NCBI GenBank assembly: GCA_944358375.1
Contig: CALVQT010000001.1
Coordinates: forward strand, 124,001-188,000
DNA from: an uncultured Bacilli bacterium
GTDB taxonomy: Bacteria > Bacillota_I > Bacilli_A > RF39 > UBA660
Reading direction: 5' to 3'
Length of the DNA: 64,000 nucleotides
The notes beneath the pieces were generated by a model that saw only the letters and a program-made list of their open reading frames with translations, was not told the origin of the DNA and did no database searches. Positions 18,132-26,809 of this stretch are shown here, piece by piece. The translations under genes and the position numbers were made by a program. Every line of letters starts with the position of its first letter. Within the stretch, counting starts at the first letter, position 1.

Positions 18132-20633
18132 ATGAATAATGAATTAGATTATATTGAAAAAGTAAAAAATAAAATTTCTATGTGGGGTAAATGGGATTTA
18201 CATATACATACCCCTGTTACAAATTTGATGGTACCTCATGATTATAAAAATCCAGAAAAATATAATGATGATGAATTAATTAATAAATTGTATGCAAATG
18301 ATATTACTTTGGGCGTAATAACTGATCATAATATATTTGATGCTTCTAAATTTAATATACTTAGAAGTTTAGTAAAAACTAGAAATAAAAAAGAAAATAA
18401 GAATCTTGTGTTGCTTCCAGGTGTTGAATTAAATGTTAAATTTCCAAATTCTCAAAAAGATTCAATTCATTTTATATTAATATTTGATGAAAAAGAAAAT
18501 TTAAATAATATTCAATTAGCAGTTGAAAATTTAAATAAAAAAACAGGATTTACTAAAGGCAATCCACAAGATGCAACTATTGATGATATTGCTGATGTTT
18601 TTTCAGCATTTAATTATATTGTTAGCATACATTTAGGTAAATCTTCGAATGTTCCTAGAGAACAAAATTATGATGAATTTTTAAAAATTTATATTGGAGG
18701 TTTTGTTAACATTTGCGAAAACAATCCAAGTAATAAAGTAAAAAATAAAGAATATTTAGAAAAAAGAGTTAAAGACATTACAGGAAATAATAATGAAAGT
18801 ATTTTTATTGTAAGTAGTGATAATCATGATGTTACTAAATATCCATTAGGAGAAAATGCTACTTGTATTCCTAAATTAACTTATTTTAAAGCAATTCCGT
18901 CATTTGAAGGATTGAAAATGATTATTACAGAACCTACAAGAATATATAATTCGGATAATGATACTCTTCCTAATTATGTAAATACAACAAATGATTTGAA
19001 TAAAATAGAAGCTATTAGTATAAAAAGTGATAAGATAGGAACAAAAGAATTGTATTTTAGTAGAGAATTGAATTCTATTATAGGTTCGAGAACAAGCGGA
19101 AAAAGCTTATTGCTAAATATTATTAAATACGCTTTAGGAAAAGAATATGATGTAGAAAAATATGATGAATATATTAATGAGTTGGAAGTTAAAGTAAAAA
19201 CTTTTGATGATAATGAATTTAAAGAGAATAATTCTTTGCAAATCGAAGTGTTTGATCAAAATAGGTTAATGGATGAATTTAATAAAATAAAGTCCGAAAG
19301 AGATTTTTTTAAAGAGACATATATTTCAAAAAAGTTTGATGAAATTTCATTAGATGATAATACAATAAATGAAATTTATAATAATGAAATTGAAATTGAA
19401 TGTGATTTTATAAAAAAAATAAATGATTTATATAAAATGATTGATGACATAAAAACACCAAATGTATATTTAAAAAATTATATAAATTTTGGGAAGAATA
19501 CAACGGAAATGTCAAAGTTTTATTTAAAAGTATTAGAAACAAAAAAGTTTGAAATAACAATGAAAGACCTTGGTGAAAGGCAATTATATTTAAGTGAATC
19601 AATAAAAACATTAAATAACATGATAACTAATGATAAGTATGGCTATATTAATAAAAAGCATTTAATAATTTTAAATGAAATTTTAGGTGATTTTAAAAGA
19701 CAACTTGATATTGTTGATAAAAAAATAATAGGTATCAGGAGTATTCAAAATTTAGACATAAGTACTTATAAACCTTTTTCTGTAAATGAAAGTTTTATAA
19801 CCGAACATCAAAATTTTATTAAAGATATCAAGAAAATAGCTATGGTGAAGAAAGAATTAGATAATATTTCAGCTAAAATAGATTTGTTTGAAAATAGAAA
19901 ATTCAAAATTGATGGAAAAGAAAGGTATGAACAAAGCATAGAGGTTAGAGAGTTTAAATTTTGTAGTTCTTTGGAATATAAAACTAACTTCTATACAAAT
20001 GAAGCAGAACCTAAACATATCGTTGCAAGACACTTTTATAGTGAAGATATTAAAAACGGATGGAAACAATTAATAGAAAAAGTATTTTTGAAGAAAACTG
20101 CAAATAAAAATTTGTTTAAATCAGGCAATGTTGAAAGTATTACAAACGAGATAAAATTGGAAAAGCCTAAAATATATAAAACAATAATAGATAATAAAGG
20201 AATAGATATTAATAGTACATCTCCAGGAAATAGGGCTTCGGTATTAATTAGTATTATTTTGGAGAATACAGAGAACAAAGTTTTAATTATTGACCAACCA
20301 GAGGATAATTTAGATAGCAAATTTATATATCAGGAAATTGTAAAAAGAATAAAATCATTGAAAGAATCAAGACAAATATTTCTTGTGACACATAATGCAA
20401 ATATTGTTGTTAACTCTGATAGTGAAAATGTAATTTGTTGTAAAAATGATGATAATAAAATAAAATATGAGCATGGTGCAATTGAGTATAACCAGAATAT
20501 ATTTGATAGTAAAAACATGAAGGAATACATATTGGATAATCTAGAAGGTACTGAAGAAGCTTTTAAATTACGAAATAATAAGTATTTTTTGAAAGGAGTT
20601 TTAGAAAATGAAAATAACAATAATAAACAATAA
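18132..20633 (+). CDS. TrlF-type PHP-domain plus AAA/SMC-like ATPase
   Basis: 833 residues. The N-terminus is a PHP phosphoesterase domain (KWDLHIHTP near residue 20, VITDHNIFD near 63, LLPGVELNV near 98, and SSDNHD near 230). From about residue 300 there is an SMC/RecN-like ATPase: Walker A GSRTSGKSLLL near 322, long helical arms, then a C-terminal Walker B LIIDQPEDNLDS near 720 and FLVTHNANIV. This architecture is annotated as TrlF family and lies in defence islands; the PHP part would hydrolyse a nucleic acid or nucleotide under ATPase control. Located within defence cargo. Role inferred. Confidence 0.82.
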   Translation: MNNELDYIEKVKNKISMWGKWDLHIHTPVTNLMVPHDYKNPEKYNDDELINKLYANDITLGVITDHNIFDASKFNILRSLVKTRNKKENKNLVLLPGVELNVKFPNSQKDSIHFILIFDEKENLNNIQLAVENLNKKTGFTKGNPQDATIDDIADVFSAFNYIVSIHLGKSSNVPREQNYDEFLKIYIGGFVNICENNPSNKVKNKEYLEKRVKDITGNNNESIFIVSSDNHDVTKYPLGENATCIPKLTYFKAIPSFEGLKMIITEPTRIYNSDNDTLPNYVNTTNDLNKIEAISIKSDKIGTKELYFSRELNSIIGSRTSGKSLLLNIIKYALGKEYDVEKYDEYINELEVKVKTFDDNEFKENNSLQIEVFDQNRLMDEFNKIKSERDFFKETYISKKFDEISLDDNTINEIYNNEIEIECDFIKKINDLYKMIDDIKTPNVYLKNYINFGKNTTEMSKFYLKVLETKKFEITMKDLGERQLYLSESIKTLNNMITNDKYGYINKKHLIILNEILGDFKRQLDIVDKKIIGIRSIQNLDISTYKPFSVNESFITEHQNFIKDIKKIAMVKKELDNISAKIDLFENRKFKIDGKERYEQSIEVREFKFCSSLEYKTNFYTNEAEPKHIVARHFYSEDIKNGWKQLIEKVFLKKTANKNLFKSGNVESITNEIKLEKPKIYKTIIDNKGIDINSTSPGNRASVLISIILENTENKVLIIDQPEDNLDSKFIYQEIVKRIKSLKESRQIFLVTHNANIVVNSDSENVICCKNDDNKIKYEHGAIEYNQNIFDSKNMKEYILDNLEGTEEAFKLRNNKYFLKGVLENENNNNKQ

Positions 20634-20832
20634 AATAAAGATAGGCTCAATCTATGAATTTAATTCTGATGGAAGTGATTTAAGCGAAGAAAAACTTTTG
20701 GAACTTTTATCTAAAATTCAAAGTAAAGTAGATATTCAAGTTGATGAAAAATTAACAGGGGATGATATCAAAAAATGCAATTTAATAAAAGAAATTTTAG
20801 ATGCTTATATAAATGAATATTTTGATGAATAA
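20608..20832 (+). CDS. Small acidic protein, partner of the TrlF-type ATPase
   Basis: 74 residues, start overlapping the 3' end of the TrlF gene by 26 bases with GAAAGGAG upstream, so the two are coupled. The sequence begins MKITIINNKIKIGSIYEF and continues with two acidic helices. I recognise no family. The tight coupling suggests a regulatory or stabilising subunit or an antitoxin-like partner. Confidence 0.65.
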   Translation: MKITIINNKIKIGSIYEFNSDGSDLSEEKLLELLSKIQSKVDIQVDEKLTGDDIKKCNLIKEILDAYINEYFDE

Positions 20833-20839
20833 AAAAAGA

Positions 20840-20865
20840 GACCTAGTCCATTAAAGGACTAGGTC
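20840..20865. terminator. Bidirectional terminator between the TrlF unit and the integrase
   Basis: GACCTAGTCC (20840-20849) and GGACTAGGTC (20856-20865) pair perfectly around a 6-base loop. On the minus strand it is followed by TCTTTTTTT. The integrase stop codon lies in the loop. Confidence 0.85.
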
Positions 20866-22152
20866 ATCTTTGCTTTTGGGTTTAACTATTTCATATTCTT
20901 CATACTCATATGATTCTTCAGGGTCAGGTAATGTTTCGTTATGTTCTAATAATATAGTTGGTTTAGTTTCAATAACTTTATTATTTAATCTACTATTTTG
21001 TAATTCAATAATATTAACAATAGTATCAAGTCTATTTTGATACATATGGGAATATGTATTTAAAGTTTCATCTATTTTAGTATGTCCAAGATATTTAGCA
21101 ACTAAAGTTATATTAGCACCACTATCTATTAATAAAGAAGCACAACTATGTCTAAAATCATGTATTCTTATATCTTTAACTCTAGCCATAAAAGCATTCT
21201 TTGTTTTTCTGTCTAATAGAGTAGTAGCAGATAATGGATCAATATTACCAAAAACATACCAAGATTCTCTGAAATCATAATAGTTAGCATCGTCATTATA
21301 TAAATCAGATAAATCTTTTAATAAAAAGTTTGGAATAGGGATAGTTCTATAACTTGAACTTGTTTTAGGGCTGGTAACAGTGTAAGGTTTACCAGTTTTT
21401 GGGTCAGGTACTTTAACAATATTTTTATTAACAGTTAAAGTACTTCTATTAAAGTCTATATCATTCCAAGTTAATCCTCTTAATTCACCATTTCTAAGTC
21501 CACAATAAAATAAAGTTTGAAATGCACATCTAAATTTTAAACTGGTTTCGACTGATAAGAATCTTTGAAACTCATCTAATGTATAAAATAACATTTCTTT
21601 TTTTCTTTCGTTTGGATTAGTAAAGTTTGTCATTTTATTATAAACTTTTACAAAATTAATATCATACCATTTAGTACCAAAATTCATTAATGCTTTTAAG
21701 TATTTATAAACACCATTTTTATATCTAGTAGAAATAGGTTTACTATTCATAAATTGTCTCCACATTTCAAAGTGTCTAATATTAAAAGATTCTAATTTAA
21801 TATTTTCTAATGGTTCTAAATATACCATCATATTTCTATAATTAGATAGAGTAGTTACTTTAACTTTATCTTGTTGGTATTGATAATGTTCTTGTATTAA
21901 ATCTTTAAAAGTTAAATCAGTAAACTCAGTTTGATTTTTAATTTTTACTTTAAATTTAGCTTCATGATCTTTTGCCTCTCTACGGGTAGCAAATTTTTTA
22001 GAATGGTATCTGCATCTTTTGCCTAATAAATCTCTATATGTTAAATCAACATACCAGCTTCTACCATCTTTTGTACATTCATTATTTTTAGCTTGTCTTA
22101 TTGATATAAATATCACATCCTTTCTATAATTCAAATAACCTGTGAAATTCAT
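20851..22152 (-). CDS. Tyrosine recombinase / integrase
   Basis: About 420-433 residues in the standard three-domain Tn916-like layout: N-terminal arm-binding domain (RSWYVDLTYRDLLGKRCRY), SAM-like core-binding domain (~65-165), and catalytic domain. Catalytic residues are visible as R in CGLRNGELRGL, the HDFRHSCASLL box, LGHTKIDETLNTYSH and the final Tyr in TYSHMY. It integrates and excises the element. The first ATG (22152) overlaps the relaxase gene by 29 bases; an AAAGG site near 22121 suggests translation may start somewhat downstream, so the first ~13 residues are uncertain. Confidence 0.92.
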   Translation of the reverse strand: MNFTGYLNYRKDVIFISIRQAKNNECTKDGRSWYVDLTYRDLLGKRCRYHSKKFATRREAKDHEAKFKVKIKNQTEFTDLTFKDLIQEHYQYQQDKVKVTTLSNYRNMMVYLEPLENIKLESFNIRHFEMWRQFMNSKPISTRYKNGVYKYLKALMNFGTKWYDINFVKVYNKMTNFTNPNERKKEMLFYTLDEFQRFLSVETSLKFRCAFQTLFYCGLRNGELRGLTWNDIDFNRSTLTVNKNIVKVPDPKTGKPYTVTSPKTSSSYRTIPIPNFLLKDLSDLYNDDANYYDFRESWYVFGNIDPLSATTLLDRKTKNAFMARVKDIRIHDFRHSCASLLIDSGANITLVAKYLGHTKIDETLNTYSHMYQNRLDTIVNIIELQNSRLNNKVIETKPTILLEHNETLPDPEESYEYEEYEIVKPKSKDDLVL

Positions 22153-23449
22153 CGGCAGCTTCTTCTGCTTCTTTATTGAGTTTATTAGCAGTTTTAATTG
22201 AATCAGCTAAACTAATATAATCACTTACATATCTCATAGGTTTTCTATTTAACTTAATATCTAAAGCACTAGATACTTTTTTAAAAGCATTTCTCCAATA
22301 ATCAATTTCATCATCTTTATTTTTCAGCTCTATATTTTGTTTATAAATATATTTTTTACTATCAATTAAGTCTTTATTATTCTTATAAAAATTATTTTCT
22401 ATTGATAATCTGTTAATAGTATTTTCATTAGAGTCTAATTTGCTTTTATTTAGATTATTTAATCTTTCTAAATTGGTAGAGTAGTCAATTAACTTTTCAA
22501 CATCTTTAGAACTATATCCAATAATATTTTTCTTAATATTTAAATTATTATTTTTAATATTATTTTCTAAAACTTCTTTAGATTTATTTAATTCAATATT
22601 GTAATTTTCGATATCCTTATATAAATTATTCATTTCAGATTTTAATTCATTTATTTTATATTCTAATTTAGTTTGATGAACTTTATTAGAACCAATATTA
22701 CCTCTATCTAACTTATAACCACAATCAGTTATATATTTATTAAATTTATCCTGGATATTAGCAAAAGAATTTCTGCCACCTAAATCTTTCCAAAATTGAT
22801 CGTTATTTAAAAAATCACCTTTAATAGATTCATAAATAATTTTATTATCTTTATCTCTAAGTAATATAGTTTTACCATTTTCTTTAATTAAATTTCCTTC
22901 TAAATCTCGTTTATAACATTTCCTTTTAACTTCATTAACAATAGGTAAGAAGTAAGCTTGTAGGTGAGGAGTATCTTCATCATAATGAACTTGTGCCATT
23001 ACTATATTTTCTTTGCCGACTAAATCTTCTAAAAACTTCATACAACAATCAAAATACTTAGTTACTTCATATGGTATGTCATCTTTAGATTTAATATTAG
23101 GTACTAATATATTTTGACCTTTCTTATCGCCTGATTGGTAAAACCTATCAGTTTCTGTAAATGGTAAACCCAGAGTCATAAAAAACTCTGGGCCACTTGT
23201 AAATGTTACACCATTTAATATATCTGTTTTAGTCTTATGAGAATATTCTATATTTCTATCTTCTAAAATAGATTTAACTTCTTGATATAAATTACTCTTA
23301 TTAATATCTTTATAATGTACATTAAATTTAGTTCTTTCAGAATCATAATTACCTGTACCAATTCTTTTATTCATTTCATTACCTATAAGATATAAATCTT
23401 TAGTTTTATAATTGTTAACAAATCTTAATACTTGTTTTCCATCATACAT
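22124..23449 (-). CDS. MobV-family (Pre/Mob) relaxase
   Basis: 441 residues. The N-terminal ~210 residues form the relaxase, with the metal-binding HYDEDTPHLQAYFLPI motif (HxDExTPH) near residue 157. The rest is a long coiled coil rich in Asn, Lys and Glu. MobV relaxases nick the origin of transfer and lead the strand into a conjugation channel supplied by a helper. GGAGGTTGATAT stands before the ATG; a near-identical ribosome site precedes the genes at 26118 and 26394, a reused expression cassette. Confidence 0.87.
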   Translation of the reverse strand: MYDGKQVLRFVNNYKTKDLYLIGNEMNKRIGTGNYDSERTKFNVHYKDINKSNLYQEVKSILEDRNIEYSHKTKTDILNGVTFTSGPEFFMTLGLPFTETDRFYQSGDKKGQNILVPNIKSKDDIPYEVTKYFDCCMKFLEDLVGKENIVMAQVHYDEDTPHLQAYFLPIVNEVKRKCYKRDLEGNLIKENGKTILLRDKDNKIIYESIKGDFLNNDQFWKDLGGRNSFANIQDKFNKYITDCGYKLDRGNIGSNKVHQTKLEYKINELKSEMNNLYKDIENYNIELNKSKEVLENNIKNNNLNIKKNIIGYSSKDVEKLIDYSTNLERLNNLNKSKLDSNENTINRLSIENNFYKNNKDLIDSKKYIYKQNIELKNKDDEIDYWRNAFKKVSSALDIKLNRKPMRYVSDYISLADSIKTANKLNKEAEEAADEFHRLFEL

Positions 23450-23473
23450 ATATCAACCTCCTTATATGAAAAA

Positions 23474-23492
23474 AACAACCTTAGTGGTTGTT
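23474..23492 (-). terminator. Terminator of the protease/HEPN module
   Basis: AACAACC (23474-23480), 5-base loop, GGTTGTT (23486-23492); on the minus strand a TTTTT run follows. It lies directly before the relaxase ribosome site, so it separates the module from the mobilisation genes. Confidence 0.75.
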
Positions 23493-24023
23493 AATTTTGT
23501 TTAAAATATAATCTGTTAAGTCTCTTGTTGTTTTAAGAAAATCCTCAGCTTTAACAAATAATGGTTTGTTTCTATATTCGTTATCATCTTGGTCTGTACT
23601 ATATCTGAGCATAGTCCCGGTTTTATCTAAAGTTTTAAAAGCTTTAATTAGTTGTTTAAAATTATCGTTATTAATTTTAGATTTATTAAATAGTTTATTT
23701 ATATCGTGATTACCTTGAAATTTTATATTGTTTTTTTCGAGATAATATTTTAATGATAATTCTATTGTGTGTCTACATAAAAATAGAAATGGTATACTTA
23801 ATGTATCACTTCTAAAAACATATGTTGCACCATATGCATGTGTTGAGATTGTCATTTGTTCATAGATGATTTTGGCAGCATTTAGATATGATTCGATAAG
23901 TTCTTTTTTACTACTATCTTTTCTAAATTCTTCTTTATATAGAGAACTTGTGTTTAGCAAATACCATTCATAAGCTTCACCTTTTTCTAAGTGAATATTA
24001 TCTTTTATAAATTTATTGTTCAT
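23481..24023 (-). CDS. HEPN-like helical protein paired with the protease
   Basis: 180 residues, all-helical in appearance. The segment PFLFLCRHTIELSLKYYL, the GNHDINKLF turn and the late GTMLRYSTD segment match the pattern of HEPN-related proteins common in toxin and defence modules. No clear RxxxxH RNase motif is seen, so it may bind rather than cut RNA. It is second in a two-gene unit, 23 bases after the protease gene, and ends inside its own terminator. Family call is tentative. Confidence 0.55.
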   Translation of the reverse strand: MNNKFIKDNIHLEKGEAYEWYLLNTSSLYKEEFRKDSSKKELIESYLNAAKIIYEQMTISTHAYGATYVFRSDTLSIPFLFLCRHTIELSLKYYLEKNNIKFQGNHDINKLFNKSKINNDNFKQLIKAFKTLDKTGTMLRYSTDQDDNEYRNKPLFVKAEDFLKTTRDLTDYILNKINNH

Positions 24024-24046
24024 AAATCCTCCGTATCTATTATTGG

Positions 24047-24835
24047 TTAATTGTCTTCAATTGATTCTAATATTTCTTTTATAACTTTCCATTTCCAAAC
24101 ATACCCTAAGTCACTATCTTTATTTATTCTTCCACTATATATTCCTACTTCTTTCATAAAAGGACATCCCCATACAGCTTTACCTATATTTTGACCATTA
24201 TTATAATGTGGATCAAATCCTGATTCGCTATAGTATATAACAGGTGAACCAGATTGACCTTGTCTAGTTTTGCTATCAATCAGAAATGCAGGTAAATTAT
24301 TGTCTTTAATCATTATATCTAAATCTGGATCACTAGCAACTGTTCCTGATGTCCATATAGCATGTGGCTCATCTTTTGAGTTTACAGTATAACCTAATGG
24401 AAAGCCCACTACAAATACTGGTTCAGTTACATTTAATTCATAATTAGAATTTATATTGTATGCTTCTTTATAATGTTGCGCTGTTGGGTGTTTTTCTAAT
24501 GGTATTGCTACGACATCAATATCATTTCCGTAAATAGGGTGTTCATACCATAATTTTTTTCCTTCTTCATTTAAAAGTTTTATTTCATTTTTGACCCATT
24601 CAAACTTATCATCAGGAAGATATTTTTTATATGTTATAACCAATTTGTCTGGTATAGCACAATTTGAATCTAAGCATTCTTTTGTTATAAAATTTCTTCC
24701 TGAAACAACATGCCAATTAGTAATTAAATACTTATACTTATATTGAATTTCAAATCCGGTTGCTGTACTGATTTTTTGGTCATTACAATATATTTCTATG
24801 AAGAAAGATTTTGTTGAATTTTCATTTATTTTCAT
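24047..24835 (-). CDS. Trypsin-like serine protease
   Basis: 262 residues, no signal peptide, so it should be cytoplasmic. The chymotrypsin/trypsin triad is visible: His in YLITNWHVVSG (about residue 42), Asp in YGNDIDVVAIPL (about 105) and Ser in RQGQSGSPVIYY (about 197). Cytoplasmic trypsin-like proteases in mobile elements are known triggers or effectors in antiphage systems. It shares a promoter with the HEPN-like gene behind it. Fold and triad are well supported; the defence role is inference. Confidence 0.82.
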   Translation of the reverse strand: MKINENSTKSFFIEIYCNDQKISTATGFEIQYKYKYLITNWHVVSGRNFITKECLDSNCAIPDKLVITYKKYLPDDKFEWVKNEIKLLNEEGKKLWYEHPIYGNDIDVVAIPLEKHPTAQHYKEAYNINSNYELNVTEPVFVVGFPLGYTVNSKDEPHAIWTSGTVASDPDLDIMIKDNNLPAFLIDSKTRQGQSGSPVIYYSESGFDPHYNNGQNIGKAVWGCPFMKEVGIYSGRINKDSDLGYVWKWKVIKEILESIEDN

Positions 24836-24855
24836 AAAGTTTCACCTCAACATCT

Positions 24856-24861
24856 ATTATA
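24856..24861 (-). promoter_or_regulatory. Extended -10 promoter element of the protease/HEPN unit
   Basis: The minus strand reads TGGTATAATAG with the hexamer at 24861-24856, about 21 bases before the protease ATG. The -35 is weak. Confidence 0.5.
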
Positions 24862-24890
24862 CCACCATAATTAGTCATTTTATGACTTAT

Positions 24891-24933
24891 CTCACTAGGG
24901 CATAGCCCAAAATGTGAGTTAGGAGAAATCCTA
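24891..24933. other. Two abutting hairpins between the RepA-like gene and the protease promoter
   Basis: CTCAC...GTGAG (24891-24895/24914-24918) encloses GGGC-ATA-GCCC, and next to it TAGGA-GAAA-TCCTA (24920-24933). There is no T tract on the minus strand, so it is not a standard terminator; it may be an RNA end structure or a replication or transfer signal. Confidence 0.45.
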
Positions 24934-24938
24934 AAACC

Positions 24939-25823
24939 TTATTCTTCTAAATTAAGTGGCTCTATAAATTTAGCTTTATAATTTCTTGATATAGCAGTTC
25001 TATTTAATTCAACATATATACCTTCTTGTTCCAATCTTTTAATATTACTATTTAATAATCTACCAAAGCGAGAAGGGGTAATTAATAAATTTAATTCAGC
25101 TACTATTTCAGCTGGAGTAAATATAACTTCTTTTTTCTTAATTACATATCTCATAAATGCTGATAAATTAAAATCTAATTCTGTATTATCTTCATTCATT
25201 ATTTCAAATATTAATTTATCGTTTTTTATCAAGTTAAGATTTTGTTCTTCAAAATCTCTGTTTATTATTTTTAATGTGTAGGTATTATCTCTGTTATTAA
25301 TTAAAGTTAATATACCATTCATATTTCCATCTATACCTGTACTACCTAAAGTTTTACCTTTTTTATTTAAATGGTGTACTAGTAGAAATGTTAAATTATA
25401 TTTTTTAGAAAGTTCTCTATACTTATCAAACATTCTCTTCATAACATCACTATAGTTATTTATATCTAATTCATAACCGTAATCAATACCACACATAATA
25501 TCAACTATTACAAATTTACCATTATAATTTTCCGAGAATTCTTTTAATTCTAATTGTAAGTCGTCGGTTAAACATAATTTATGATTAGAATCTTTCTCAA
25601 GGAAGAAGAACGAGTTAGGAGAAAACTCATAACTCGTTATATTTAATCTTTCCTTAAGTTGTAAACTTGAGAGTTCTGTGCTAATATATAAAACAGGAGT
25701 GGGGTTTACTTTAAATCCTAAGAACTCTTTATTGTTAGTTAGAGAATTGGCAATCTGTAGTGCTAAAAATGATTTGCCAACTTTAGGTTCTGCAACTAAA
25801 CAATATAATCCATTAGACTTCAT
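24939..25823 (-). CDS. RepA-like hexameric helicase / RecA-fold ATPase
   Basis: 294 residues. Walker A AEPKVGKSFLAL near residue 11, Walker B KFVIVDIMCGIDY near 103, and a sensor segment TFLLVHHLNKKGKTLGSTG near 145 match the AAA_25/RepA family of plasmid and integrative-element replication helicases. A C-terminal winged-helix-like part follows. It would help replicate the excised element. Start: ATG at 25823 preceded by GAAGGA; an upstream in-frame stop at about 25900 leaves no other canonical start. Confidence 0.75.
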   Translation of the reverse strand: MKSNGLYCLVAEPKVGKSFLALQIANSLTNNKEFLGFKVNPTPVLYISTELSSLQLKERLNITSYEFSPNSFFFLEKDSNHKLCLTDDLQLELKEFSENYNGKFVIVDIMCGIDYGYELDINNYSDVMKRMFDKYRELSKKYNLTFLLVHHLNKKGKTLGSTGIDGNMNGILTLINNRDNTYTLKIINRDFEEQNLNLIKNDKLIFEIMNEDNTELDFNLSAFMRYVIKKKEVIFTPAEIVAELNLLITPSRFGRLLNSNIKRLEQEGIYVELNRTAISRNYKAKFIEPLNLEE

Positions 25824-25878
25824 TATTCCTTCAATAATGTTGTCTTTTTTATGTCTATATTTAATTGTTCTATAGGTA

Positions 25879-26118
25879 TCATTTAACTTCCATCCTTACC
25901 ATATTTTGTAAATAATTAATATTAATGTTTAACTTATTAACAACTTCACACATCGGTATTAATCCACAAGGTAATTTATAACCTTTATCTTCTAAATCTG
26001 TAATAATTTCTTTTCTAATTTTTAGTGCTGAATTTCTACCAAGATTAGTTAACTTCATTAAATCTTGTAGAGAGCACCATTGTTTTGATAGTAATTCTAA
26101 AGTTTCGTTTGCGGACAT
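25879..26118 (-). CDS. Small helix-turn-helix DNA-binding protein (excisionase/replication accessory type)
   Basis: 79 residues. SLQDLMKLTNLGRNSALKI is an HTH-like segment, followed by YKLPCGLIPMCEVV, a pattern seen in small proteins beside RepA in Firmicutes integrative elements. It probably binds DNA at the element's recombination or replication region. Ribosome site GGAGGTTGATAT. Confidence 0.6.
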   Translation of the reverse strand: MSANETLELLSKQWCSLQDLMKLTNLGRNSALKIRKEIITDLEDKGYKLPCGLIPMCEVVNKLNININYLQNMVRMEVK

Positions 26119-26130
26119 ATATCAACCTCC

Positions 26131-26394
26131 TTATTCGAAATATTTCAAATAGTAGTTATTATATGGAATGCTAGGATCTATTTTTTCTATATCAACTAGC
26201 ATTTTATATAAAGCCTTTCTATCAGTTTTTTCACTATCACAATTATTTGTAAATTCATATTTTTTATAAATTTCTTCTTCACTCATATTTGCTAATTTCA
26301 TTAAATTAAACATAGCTTGGCATACATAAGCTGGTAATTCAATTTCATCAACATTATCAGTGAAATATTTAATATAATTATCTTTCTTTTTCAT
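26131..26394 (-). CDS. Small element protein of unknown function
   Basis: 87 residues, acidic and helical, beginning MKKKDNYIKYFTDNVDEIEL. It is the first gene of the leftward operon behind a 255-base structured leader. No family recognised. Confidence 0.55.
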   Translation of the reverse strand: MKKKDNYIKYFTDNVDEIELPAYVCQAMFNLMKLANMSEEEIYKKYEFTNNCDSEKTDRKALYKMLVDIEKIDPSIPYNNYYLKYFE

Positions 26395-26649
26395 TATATC
26401 AACCTTCTTTCTATATTTCTCTTTACTTGTGGGTCAAGAGGGTAGAGTATCCCATATACCTGAAATTTTAGTAATTCCATAACTCCCGTACCAATAGGGC
26501 AATCGCTAGGCACCACTTGTATTTATTTAACGAGCCATCAGAATAGGGCGCTTACAATATCTGACTCTATTTAGTTTTCAAAGAACAAATTGTAAGTTCC
26601 GAAATGGCACATTTTATATTAAAATAAAAGTTCCGATATGGAAATTACT
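26395..26649 (-). promoter_or_regulatory. Long structured 5' leader with boxA-like antitermination signal
   Basis: The leftward transcript would start near 26649 and run 255 bases before the first gene. Early in it, at 26587-26569, it reads TGTTCTTTGAAAACTAAAT, which matches the boxA antitermination sequence of Bacillota rRNA leaders. Downstream is a GC-rich, structured-looking stretch (about 26426-26560) unlike the surrounding DNA. No known riboswitch was recognised. Confidence 0.5.
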
Positions 26650-26763
26650 ATAAAAATAATAACATGCCAGTTCCATAATGTCAAGTTATAATTTAGAAAA
26701 ATTTAAAATTTTTGAAATTTGTATTTTTTCGACAAATTTTGTATCAAATGTTCCAAAATGGAA
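26597..26763. promoter_or_regulatory. Four operators of the XRE repressor
   Basis: A shared TTCC-N5-GGAA-type palindrome occurs four times: TTCCGAAATGGCA (26597), TTCCGATATGGAA (26631), TTCCATAATGTCA (26671) and TTCCAAAATGGAA (26751). Two are perfect. The third overlaps the leftward -35, and the fourth lies just upstream of the repressor's own -10 (TATAAT, 26773-26778). The layout is a lysogeny-type switch with autoregulation. The binding protein is inferred to be the adjacent gene product. Confidence 0.65.
26656..26684 (-). promoter_or_regulatory. Promoter of the leftward replication operon
   Basis: On the minus strand TTGACA (26684-26679), 17-base spacer, TATTAT (26661-26656). The -35 overlaps the operator at 26671-26683. 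Confidence 0.7.
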
Positions 26764-26809
26764 ATTTTGTGTTATAATAGATTTATGAAGGAAAATAGGA
26801 GGTAATTCT

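Noticed and set aside
24891..24933. Hairpin pair as an intrinsic terminator of the replication operon
   Set aside because: No T tract follows on the minus strand, so I list it as an unassigned structure.
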